Positions 7,844 through 14,619 of a DNA stretch of 20,395 bases are shown piece after piece. Made by a program: the position numbers and the translations under genes. This DNA is from HyVt-560 sp964577195. Its GTDB lineage: Bacteria; Pseudomonadota; Gammaproteobacteria; UWMA-0217. Each line of letters opens with the position of its first letter. The stretch's first letter is position 1. Location: assembly GCA_964577195.1 (NCBI GenBank), contig CAZNYF010000029.1, positions 1 through 20,395 of the forward strand. The letters run 5' to 3'. The notes below the pieces were generated by a model, which saw only the letters and a list, made by a program, of their open reading frames with translations, was not told the origin of the DNA and did not search any database.

Positions 7844-9184
7844 ATGAAGATGAGCAAAACCCTTACCGGCGTTTCGGTATCTATTCTCTCGTTGTCAATT
7901 TTACTCGCATCACCTTTGGCGGGCGCTGAAGACTTGTCCGACATTTACAAACAGGCGCAGCAATCAGATCCATCATTACGCGCTGCAGAAGCAGGTTATC
8001 GCGCGGCATTACAAGCAAAACCCCAGGCTTTAGCGCCATTAAAGCCTCAGATTACAGCCAATGCCGGCCTGGAACGCCACGACCAGACTTTTTCTGATAC
8101 GTCTGCAACTACCAGTGCTTTCTTTCGTGATAGCGATTTTATTCGTAATAACTACGGTATCAGACTGGATCAAACGCTTTATAACAGAAGCCTCAGTCAG
8201 CAACTCAAGCAAGCAAACAGTCAGGTTGATAAAGCCGAAGCAGACATCGTTGCTGCTCGCCAAAAGCAAATTCTCGATGTGACAGAAACCTACTTCAACG
8301 CCTTATCGGCAGTTGACAATATGGAGTTTGCGGGGGCAGAAAAAACGGCCATTGCACGCCAACTAACCCAGTCGAAGGAACGCTTTGAAGTTGGGCTGAT
8401 AGCGATTACCGATGTGAAAGAAGCGCAGGCACAATACGACCTAGCAGTTGCGCAGGAAATCGATGCAAAAAACCAGTACAACATCGCAATGGAAAACGTA
8501 CAAGTCCTGGTGGGTCATCTACCGACTGATTTACAGCCGCTTTCCGAGACTTTTGCACCCACCAGCCCGCAACCCGCTAACATCGAAGAATGGGTAGCCA
8601 TCGCCCTGGAAAACAGCCTTGCTCTAAAAGCCGCACAGCATCAGCAAGCCATTTCCAAAGCAGAGGTATCGCGGCAGAAAGCCGGGCATTTACCTACTAT
8701 CGGGTTACGTGCCGAGCACGGTGTGCAGGACGACGACAGCGGATTTAATGAAGGCAAATCCGCTGATACAATCCTTGGACTACAACTAAATTTGCCGCTC
8801 TATGCGGGTGGTCTGGTGAAATCAAGAACAACTCAGGCAAAGCTGACGCTTGAGCAGGCTCGCCAGCAAACCGAGCTGCAACGTAGAGTAACCATACGCG
8901 AGACCCGAGCAGCGTATCTCACCATTGTGGCGGGTATTAGCCGCGTCAAAGCGCTACAGCAAGCGTTGATTTCAACCAAATCTGCTCACGAGACCGCCGA
9001 AGCCGGATTTGAAGTCGGCACACGAACCGCTGTAGATGTACTTTTAGCGCTGAGAGAAACTTATCGAGCACGCCGCGACTACTCACGTGCACGCTACGAT
9101 ACCATTCTGCAAACATTCCGTTTAAAGCAAGCAGCTGGTACTCTGTCAGAAAAAGATATTATGGACACCAACGACTGGTTGTAA
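7844..9184 (+). CDS. tolC: TolC-family outer membrane channel protein
   Basis: This is a 446-residue outer membrane efflux protein, the trimeric channel-tunnel used by type I secretion and tripartite efflux pumps. Residues 1-28 form a signal peptide ending AGA. The mature protein shows the two-fold repeat of the family. The first half has LSDIYKQAQQSDPSLRAAEAGYRAA and FEVGLIAITDVKEAQAQYD. The second half has VAIALENSLALKAAQHQQ, LNLPLYAGGLVKSRTTQA and FEVGTRTAVDVLLALRETY. The matched FEVGL/FEVGT motifs mark the equivalent helices. This is the housekeeping TolC type, with no lipid-attachment Cys as in NodT/OprM members. A second ATG two codons downstream is possible. The neighbours are not pump genes. 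A large palindrome begins at the base after its stop codon and may protect or end the mRNA. Confidence 0.93.
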   Translation: MKMSKTLTGVSVSILSLSILLASPLAGAEDLSDIYKQAQQSDPSLRAAEAGYRAALQAKPQALAPLKPQITANAGLERHDQTFSDTSATTSAFFRDSDFIRNNYGIRLDQTLYNRSLSQQLKQANSQVDKAEADIVAARQKQILDVTETYFNALSAVDNMEFAGAEKTAIARQLTQSKERFEVGLIAITDVKEAQAQYDLAVAQEIDAKNQYNIAMENVQVLVGHLPTDLQPLSETFAPTSPQPANIEEWVAIALENSLALKAAQHQQAISKAEVSRQKAGHLPTIGLRAEHGVQDDDSGFNEGKSADTILGLQLNLPLYAGGLVKSRTTQAKLTLEQARQQTELQRRVTIRETRAAYLTIVAGISRVKALQQALISTKSAHETAEAGFEVGTRTAVDVLLALRETYRARRDYSRARYDTILQTFRLKQAAGTLSEKDIMDTNDWL

Positions 9185-9515
9185 TAGTGCCTGAACGAAA
9201 AGTGGCGCGTAGCGAGACCGTTCCAGATGCACAAGATTCGCGCTACAAGATATAGAATTTAGTTATTCTAAGTGACTATATCTTGTAGCTCGAAGATTGT
9301 TGTATCTGGGGCGGTCGCAGTAGTGCTACTTTCCGTTCAACCTAGAAAAATCAGTTGGGCGCGAAAAATGACGTGTAAGCCATTGGCGTGAATGGTGAAT
9401 CAGAAAAACTCGTGATCACCTTGCTGGTGATGAGAGCTTTTTCTGGTTTGCCAGGCACGTCAATGGGTTGCACGGACTTTCGTGATCCAACTGATTTTTC
9501 TAGGTTCAAGCACTA
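9185..9515. repeat. Long palindrome, family 1 copy b, interrupted by a family-2 element
   Basis: The element comprises 9185-9340 plus 9510-9515 (about 162 bp before interruption). The core is a perfect 14-bp inverted repeat, GCTACAAGATATAG (9242-9255) with CTATATCTTGTAGC (9276-9289). Outer arms pair GACCG (9215-9219) with CGGTC (9312-9316), and TGAACG (9192-9197) with CGTTCA (9334-9339). If 9341-9509 is removed, the outermost arm extends: TAGTGCCTGAACG (9185-9197) pairs with CGTTCAAGCACTA at 12 of 13 positions. The region begins at the first base after the tolC stop codon. No coding potential is seen; no T-run suggests a terminator. Confidence 0.78.
9341..9504. mobile_element. MITE-like palindromic element, family 2 copy a, with TTCAA direct repeats
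   Basis: This 164-bp non-coding element has perfect 18-bp terminal inverted repeats (9341-9358 and 9487-9504, starting CCTAGAAAAATCAG). TTCAA flanks both sides (9336-9340 and 9505-9509), a likely 5-bp target duplication. The interior also folds back: CAGAAAAA with TTTTTCTG and ATCACC with GGTGAT around TTGCT, plus a 19-bp arm pair matching at 16 positions. Related copies lie at 16114-16178 and 18042-18250. It encodes no transposase, so a full-length relative elsewhere would have to mobilise it. Confidence 0.75.
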
Positions 9516-9551
9516 ATTAGATCGTAGTGTCTCAAATGAGAGGACACCACT

Positions 9552-10109
9552 ATGACACCACTCTGCCGCCAACACGATAGCCTGCTACTTTGCATTGATA
9601 TTCAGGATCGACTCTTTGCTGCGATGCCCAAGCCCTCAAGGCAACGGCTCCTCGACAACACTGAGATTCTAATTTCTGCTGCTAAGTTGCTCGACATTCC
9701 GATGATTTATACCGAGCAGTACCCCGCTGGTCTTGGCAGCACAGTGGCACAGATTAAAGAGCTCCTGCCAGAGGATGCGAGGTACTTCGATAAAACTCGA
9801 TTCTCGTGCTGCGGCTCGGAGGAATTAATGCAAGTCATTCGTGATTCGCATAAGAGACAAATCATCATTGCCGGTATGGAATCTCATATTTGTGTACTCC
9901 AAACCGCTCTTGAACTGAAAGCTGACGGCTATGAAGTTTTCGTTGCCGATGATGCAGTCAGTTCTCAGCATCGAGCGCATTGGAAGAGCGCCTTACACCG
10001 CCTCCATCAGGCAGAAGTTGTCGCTACACCCACTGAATCGATTCTGTTTGAATGGCTTCGTGATTCCAATCATGAGCAATTTAAGTCCATTTCCGCCCTG
10101 CTGCATTAA
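9552..10109 (+). CDS. Isochorismatase-family cysteine hydrolase
   Basis: The product is a 185-residue single-domain cytosolic hydrolase of the isochorismatase-like fold. The catalytic triad positions are visible: Asp16 in LLLCIDIQDRL, Lys81 in YFDKTRF and Cys114 in AGMESHICVLQTALEL. The family includes nicotinamidases, N-carbamoyl hydrolases and the YcaC/ISOC1 group. The GMESHICV form and short length suit the ISOC1/YcaC-like group, but the substrate cannot be assigned. GAGAGG (9538-9543) is well placed 7-8 bp before the ATG. The lpxL-like gene starts 19 bp after the stop on the same strand, so the two are probably co-transcribed, though no functional link is evident. The segment ahead of it (9185-9515) is palindromic repeat. 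Confidence 0.88.
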   Translation: MTPLCRQHDSLLLCIDIQDRLFAAMPKPSRQRLLDNTEILISAAKLLDIPMIYTEQYPAGLGSTVAQIKELLPEDARYFDKTRFSCCGSEELMQVIRDSHKRQIIIAGMESHICVLQTALELKADGYEVFVADDAVSSQHRAHWKSALHRLHQAEVVATPTESILFEWLRDSNHEQFKSISALLH

Positions 10110-10128
10110 TTAACTATCACACACCCCT

Positions 10129-11070
10129 TTGCAACAGAGCACTACCTTTCCTTTTCCGGAAGTCCTAAAACCTAAATACTGGCTCACCTGGGTCGGGCTG
10201 GCGATACTCCGCCTGATCATTTTATTACCCTATCCCATACAAACAGCCATAGGCCGTCAAGCTGGCCGATTAACCCAGCACCTTTCCAGTAAACGCCGAC
10301 GAATCGCCCAAACAAACATCCAACGATGCTTCCCGAAGCTCTCTGCTGAACAGCATCAACGCATACTCAACGAGCATTTTGACGAACTCGGCATGATGCT
10401 ACTGGATACCGGGCTGTCCTGGTGGGCAAAACCCAAAACGCTGCAAAAACTCGCACTAATCAAAGGAATGGAGCATTTGGATATTGCACTCAAAAGGGGT
10501 AAAGGTGTAATTTTATTGACCGGACACATGACCTCACTGGACATTGGCGGGATCATTTTAAGTCAGGCACTTAGCAATACCGAGCATCCTATGCAGGCAA
10601 TGTACAAGCGTAACCGAAATATTCTGCTTGAAACCGTTATTCGACGTGGCCGCGAGCGTTTTATGTACCGCTTATTTGTTCGCCAGGATATGCGCAGCTT
10701 CATTCGAGGATTAAAAGAAAATTTACCCAGCTGGTATGCACCAGATCAAGATTTTGGCCGTAAAAATACTGTATTTGCAGACTTCTTTGGGATTGCGACA
10801 TCAACGCTTCCAACGACCAGTAAAATTGCACGTAAAACAGGAGCAGCAGTCGTGCCATATTTTCCGATTCGCTTACCGAATAATCAAGGGTTCGAGATTC
10901 GTATTCTTCCGATGTTAGAGGACTTTCCAACCAGTGACGAAATTGCAGATGCGGCAACTGTGAATAAGGTTTTGGAAGATTTGGTGAGAGAATTTCCAGC
11001 CCAGTACCTATGGGTGCACCGGCGGTTTAAGACTCGACCCGAGGGTGAGCCTCCGTTTTATTCGTCATAA
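10129..11070 (+). CDS. lpxL: Lipid A biosynthesis lauroyl acyltransferase (LpxL/HtrB family)
   Basis: This inner-membrane enzyme transfers a secondary acyl chain from acyl-ACP to the lipid A precursor at the cytoplasmic face. The product has 313 residues, close to E. coli LpxL (306). The HX4D catalytic motif is His133-Asp138 in TGHMTSLDIGG. An N-terminal hydrophobic segment (about 19-36) anchors it. Strong LpxL-type matches include KPKYWLTW near the start, SWYAPDQDFG in the middle, and QYLWVHRRFKTRPEG at the end. The start is TTG at 10129: an in-frame stop lies at 10111-10113 and no ATG or GTG occurs between it and the conserved KPKYW. No Shine-Dalgarno is visible. Its stop is separated from the convergent FHA gene's stop by one base. 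LpxM/LpxP paralogues are the alternative. Confidence 0.9.
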   Translation: MQQSTTFPFPEVLKPKYWLTWVGLAILRLIILLPYPIQTAIGRQAGRLTQHLSSKRRRIAQTNIQRCFPKLSAEQHQRILNEHFDELGMMLLDTGLSWWAKPKTLQKLALIKGMEHLDIALKRGKGVILLTGHMTSLDIGGIILSQALSNTEHPMQAMYKRNRNILLETVIRRGRERFMYRLFVRQDMRSFIRGLKENLPSWYAPDQDFGRKNTVFADFFGIATSTLPTTSKIARKTGAAVVPYFPIRLPNNQGFEIRILPMLEDFPTSDEIADAATVNKVLEDLVREFPAQYLWVHRRFKTRPEGEPPFYSS

Positions 11071-11071
11071 A

Positions 11072-12157
11072 TTACTCGATATCGTAGTAAATCAAATCAG
11101 GATTATCCGTTGACAACTCTTCACCCAGACTAATCACCCCTTTGCCAGAAAGTTTCTGCGAGGCATGGTGTAGCATGAAGGTAGGCTTGCCATCAGGGCG
11201 TATGTAGGTGCCATTGCTACTGTGATCACGCAGAGTAAATTGTTTTTTATCAAGGATCACGGTGGCATGCTCTCGTGAGACGAAGCGTGAACGAATCTGG
11301 ATATCTGCTGGCATTCTTCGGCCAATTCTGCAAACAGGGTTATCATCTTGGAACAAGCTTTCCTGCCCCTGATACACCAGCGTGAGTATTTTTTGGCGAG
11401 GACGCTTGCTTAAATCAAAAGTGAGTATATTGGCGGGTACGGGTTCTGTCTGAAGGGTTTGCTCAAGCCTTGGCGGTGGTGCTGGCACAACTTCTTGTGG
11501 ATCAATTTTTACAAGAAGTTTCAAAAAATCCTGGCTTTCAAAACTCAAAAATTGATCCATAGCGGTGAAAAACGCGTCATCGACATGACTGGGATCAATC
11601 CGGTACGCGCTACGACCTATTGATCCAACATTTTGAGTTTTCAGCAGTAAATAGTCAGAACCTAGCTGGCCATGAAACGCCAAAGATACAGGGATATCTC
11701 CAGCAATCTCCATCGACAAGACGCTTTGATTATCCGATGACACCCTCACCCGTGACGACAATACGATGACACCATCATGGCGTAACAAGGTCGGCACATC
11801 TTTATCGTCTTCAAACAGTGGATACTCAATTTTGGCTGAGGTTTCCCGCGATAAATGGAACCGCAAAGAAACTTCAGAGCCCGCATCAGAAAATAACTGC
11901 TCGACCTGAAAGGCTTTCTGCGTAAGATTGGAAATACTGCCAAATTCAGCTAATGAAAAATCAACTTCCGAGTGGGTGGTGGTTGAGCCTTCCGGATTGA
12001 CCATTTGATTAAAATGAGCATGTATTAGCAGCAATGGCGCGACGGATGCGTCAATACCCTTTTCTGCTGTTTCCGCCAAAAAGTCTGGTTCATTCTGTTC
12101 GAGATCGTCTTCAGGGCGTTCACCCTGGAAGAAATGTTTATCGTCTTCCTTACCCAT
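11072..12157 (-). CDS. FHA-domain protein with an unrecognised N-terminal region
   Basis: This is a 361-residue soluble protein with no signal peptide or membrane segment. Residues about 270-347 are a forkhead-associated domain that reads phosphothreonine. They contain Gly279-Arg280 (CRIGRR), Ser294-Arg-Glu-His297 (SREHATVIL) and Asn315-Gly-Thr317 (SSNGTYI), followed by ISLGEE. The first 230 residues begin with a very acidic stretch (FFQGERPEDDLEQNEPDF) and then a predicted mixed alpha/beta region I cannot assign; a PilZ-like barrel around 95-175 is only a guess. A Pro-rich linker (VVPAPPPRLEQ) joins the two parts. CTCCT on the plus strand (12164-12168) gives a good AGGAG site 6 bp before the ATG. 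It lies 71 bp downstream of the YihY gene on the same strand. No kinase or phosphatase is nearby. Confidence 0.88.
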   Translation of the reverse strand: MGKEDDKHFFQGERPEDDLEQNEPDFLAETAEKGIDASVAPLLLIHAHFNQMVNPEGSTTTHSEVDFSLAEFGSISNLTQKAFQVEQLFSDAGSEVSLRFHLSRETSAKIEYPLFEDDKDVPTLLRHDGVIVLSSRVRVSSDNQSVLSMEIAGDIPVSLAFHGQLGSDYLLLKTQNVGSIGRSAYRIDPSHVDDAFFTAMDQFLSFESQDFLKLLVKIDPQEVVPAPPPRLEQTLQTEPVPANILTFDLSKRPRQKILTLVYQGQESLFQDDNPVCRIGRRMPADIQIRSRFVSREHATVILDKKQFTLRDHSSNGTYIRPDGKPTFMLHHASQKLSGKGVISLGEELSTDNPDLIYYDIE

Positions 12158-12228
12158 AATTCACTCCTTTTCCGTGTGATATGTTGGGTGTACTAGATAT
12201 TTTATAGTACGTAAGACCATTAGATGAG

Positions 12229-13485
12229 CTACTCTCTAAAAGTTCCATTTAATTTCATATCATCATCAAACCATTGCTTGAGCGTGGCAGTATCCAGATC
12301 CCTGTCCACTGCTCGCCTTTCGCGATGAATAATGTCTGCGGCTGCATCTCTGCCTTCTTCTGGCAAACCGGCGGTCTGCAAAATTCTCAGCACTTCCGCC
12401 AACCGGATTGTCTCTGGTGCTCGCGCCAGCAAATAGGCTGGCTCAACCGTATCGACCGGCACGATCAAACCAGACTTTTCAAGTCTTTGCAGTGTCGCTG
12501 TGACCTGCTGGGTAGATTCATTGGCATCAACGGACAGTTCCCGGATAGAAACAGCCCCTTCTCCTGATTGAAACGCAGCCAGGATTTTATAGAGAAATTT
12601 CAGCCCCAGATATCCATTCACATAAGCAGAATCATCCTTGCCAACACCATCAAGCGATGCGGGAAACTGAATGTAATAAGCAATCCTGGAACCTAGCAAC
12701 AGCGTTAGAAAACTTAGGTACATCCAGATCAGTAGTAGTAACAAAGTTGCGAATGCTGAATAAATTGCTGTGTATTTGGTGGAGCTGACGGTAAACACGG
12801 CAAATCCTAAACCGAGCAACTTCCATAAGAGGCCGGCAATCAAACCACCCGACAAGGCAGCGTACCAACGCACCCTCACTCCCGGTAGAAACCAGTAAAT
12901 AAAACTCAGCGCCAGGACAATCAGAATCATTGGCAGCCATATAATAAGGAATCGTAGCGCCTGACTAATGAGTTCAACTTCCAGAATCGACTGTAAAAAT
13001 GGTAGTTCTAGTGCTGTAGTGGTCGCTCCTGCCACCGAAAACATCAATACCGGGCCAATCAGCAAAAGTGCAAAATAGTCGGTAATGCGCTGGCGAATTG
13101 GCCTGCCATGGCGCGTATTCCAAGTGTAATTAATCGAGCCAACCAGCTTTTGCATTAAGGAAAATACGGTATATAGCAACATTCCCAGTCCAACTGCACC
13201 GAGCACACCGATTTTCATATTGCTGACAAATTCCAGCAATTGTGCGCTGATCTGATTAGCGCGTTCTCCCAGTGGTGCTAGTAAATTCAGTAACAGTGGT
13301 TCCAGTTGGTTGTGTACCCCAAACCCTTGTAACACCGAAAAACTCAGCGCCAATAGCGGCACCAGTGACAACAGCATGATATACGCCAGACTCATGGCAT
13401 ACAGATTCATCCGCCCATGAGAAAAATCGCGTATCAATGCCACCGGAAATCTCTTTAGTCGGCTCAATCTTTTATTGCTGCTCAT
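12229..13485 (-). CDS. YihY/BrkB-family inner membrane protein with C-terminal winged-helix region
   Basis: The product has 418 residues. Residues 1-275 are the YihY/BrkB membrane domain, with about six hydrophobic helices (near 28-48, 92-112, 135-160, 175-200, 207-232 and 240-268). Family landmarks include SLAYIMLLSLVPLLAL, the TRHGRPIRQR loop, WFLPGVRVRW and YSAFATLLLLLIWMYLSF. The family was once mis-assigned as RNase BN and its transport role is unsettled. The C-terminal part (about 285-418) is cytosolic. It resembles a winged-helix module (SIRELSVDANESTQQVTATL, then RLEKSGLIV), as in longer gammaproteobacterial members. No Shine-Dalgarno is visible. It is the promoter-proximal gene ahead of the FHA gene, with 71 bp between them. 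Confidence 0.9.
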   Translation of the reverse strand: MSSNKRLSRLKRFPVALIRDFSHGRMNLYAMSLAYIMLLSLVPLLALSFSVLQGFGVHNQLEPLLLNLLAPLGERANQISAQLLEFVSNMKIGVLGAVGLGMLLYTVFSLMQKLVGSINYTWNTRHGRPIRQRITDYFALLLIGPVLMFSVAGATTTALELPFLQSILEVELISQALRFLIIWLPMILIVLALSFIYWFLPGVRVRWYAALSGGLIAGLLWKLLGLGFAVFTVSSTKYTAIYSAFATLLLLLIWMYLSFLTLLLGSRIAYYIQFPASLDGVGKDDSAYVNGYLGLKFLYKILAAFQSGEGAVSIRELSVDANESTQQVTATLQRLEKSGLIVPVDTVEPAYLLARAPETIRLAEVLRILQTAGLPEEGRDAAADIIHRERRAVDRDLDTATLKQWFDDDMKLNGTFRE

Positions 13486-13517
13486 TGGGTCATTGTCTCA
13501 CTACAACGCTTGAGTTG

Positions 13518-13571
13518 TATCTGAAAATCATCCTTAGTAAAAAATACACTAGTGGCTTTCATTTTCAGATA
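13518..13571. repeat. 11-bp perfect inverted repeat in the yihY upstream region
   Basis: TATCTGAAAAT (13518-13528) and ATTTTCAGATA (13561-13571) are perfect complements with a 32-bp spacer, starting 33 bp upstream of the yihY-family ATG. A smaller palindrome, TACAAC (13502-13507) with GTTGTA (13514-13519), abuts the left arm. This could be an operator pair or a foldback remnant; the sequence does not decide. Confidence 0.5.
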
Positions 13572-13614
13572 TTCGGTAATAACTGATACCTGTGTCACAG
13601 AATTGTTGCTAATA

Positions 13615-13664
13615 AGAGACAAATTGTTAACTCTTTATCAAAATTCAAACAACCGTTTGTCTCT
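13615..13664. repeat. 9-bp inverted repeat ahead of the small membrane protein gene
   Basis: AGAGACAAA (13615-13623) pairs perfectly with TTTGTCTCT (13656-13664), with inner pairing TTGTT/AACAA. A T-run follows the right arm (13664-13668), so it could act as a terminator-like hairpin. A weak promoter (TTGTCT 13657-13662, 16 bp, TAGGAT 13679-13684) overlaps the right arm. Which role applies is unknown. Confidence 0.4.
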
Positions 13665-13742
13665 TTTTCAAAACATGTTAGGATGCGGACATCTTAATAT
13701 TACGAACTCATCATATAGAGTTCAGATGGAAGGAGAAAACCT

Positions 13743-14015
13743 ATGTTCACAGCTTCAGAAAAATGCGGTGTACCGAATCAACTGTTGATTGGACTACTGA
13801 TCACCGTGTCGTTTATATTCATGGCGATGATCACCACGGGTATGCTGAGTAGATCTCAAACGGCAGCAGCGGCATCATTTATCACTATTTTTGCTGTATT
13901 TGGCCTTGTCGGCATGCTGAAAGATATCTCAATCCTGCGCTGCCCTAACCGGGTATTGGTGGGCGGAGCCGCATTCGTCATAGCGACTAGTCTGCTGGAT
14001 ACCTACGTATTTTAG
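13743..14015 (+). CDS. Small three-helix membrane protein of unknown function
   Basis: The product has 90 residues and I do not recognise the family. Three hydrophobic segments are clear (about 14-36, 41-61 and 70-88), so most of the protein is in the membrane. A short motif appears twice: Cys8-Gly-Val-Pro-Asn before helix 1 and Cys67-Pro-Asn before helix 3, each followed by a small hydrophobic/Gly stretch (QLLIG, RVLVG). This may mean an ancient internal duplication or a paired thiol site. AGGAG (13731-13735) lies 7 bp before the ATG, a strong ribosome site that supports a real gene and this start. It stands alone, divergent from the yihY-family gene. After it, 14016-14283 holds no gene, only a weak A/T-rich inverted repeat (AATAAC 14225-14230, GTTATT 14237-14242). 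Confidence 0.75.
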   Translation: MFTASEKCGVPNQLLIGLLITVSFIFMAMITTGMLSRSQTAAAASFITIFAVFGLVGMLKDISILRCPNRVLVGGAAFVIATSLLDTYVF

Positions 14016-14283
14016 GTCTACTACTCGCCGACCCCGTCGCTCTTAGTATTTCCTCCATCCCTGGAGAGCTGAAATTTTAGTGATGCGATTATCCGCATTG
14101 CTTCCAAATGTTGCCGCAGCAAGCAGCTAAGCAAGTCCCCCGCGCGTTGATAAGGATACTGACGCAAAGGGTTTTTTTTATCCCCGTTTTATTTTATCAA
14201 CCGAAAAGACTCAAGGGCACCTTTAATAACTGAAGTGTTATTTAGGGAATTCAGTAAATAAGTACATTCTCAGGGTCGCGCCC

Positions 14284-14619
14284 TCAAGGCAACTGCCCCG
14301 GCTCCATCACAATAGGGCCTTCGGGATGATCCAGATGCACTGCTTTCACTCGTGCCCCCTGCATTGCAACCTTACCTTCAAAACGCTGATCACCTTCAAG
14401 GGTAAATTCGAATCCATACACCCGTTGCAAACTCATTGTGCCTGATGGCTCTCTGCCAATGCCAAGACGGTTGATCGACACAGTCTGATCCAAAAACTGA
14501 ACCCCCGATGACTTGCAAGCTTCCGCAGACACCGCAATTGCCATCTCCCGAGCACGTAAATTATTTGCCCAGAACCAAGCGCCAAGGCCGATTAAAATCG
14601 TCAGAACAAAAGCGCTCAT
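14284..14619 (-). CDS. DUF3301-family membrane-anchored protein
   Basis: The product has 111 residues. An N-terminal hydrophobic helix (about 3-18, VLTILIGLGAWFW) is followed by a soluble domain. The signature CKSSGVQFLDQTVSINRLG and the later RVYGFEFTLEG are what I recall as the DUF3301 family of gammaproteobacteria, whose function is unknown. Length is typical. The start codon overlaps the stop of the upstream hydantoinase B-like gene (ATGA at 14616-14619, minus strand), so the two are translationally coupled and transcribed together. No terminator hairpin with T-run is obvious downstream. Confidence 0.85.
   Translation of the reverse strand: MSAFVLTILIGLGAWFWANNLRAREMAIAVSAEACKSSGVQFLDQTVSINRLGIGREPSGTMSLQRVYGFEFTLEGDQRFEGKVAMQGARVKAVHLDHPEGPIVMEPGQLP

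Noticed and set aside
9185..9504. CRISPR or tRNA-like structure suggested by the repeated hairpins
   Set aside because: No regularly spaced direct repeats, no cloverleaf and no CCA end; the structure is long palindromes.
13552..13788. A 78-codon plus-strand frame overlapping the start of the small membrane protein gene
   Set aside because: No Shine-Dalgarno, runs through the palindromes, and overlaps a frame with a strong ribosome site and membrane helices.
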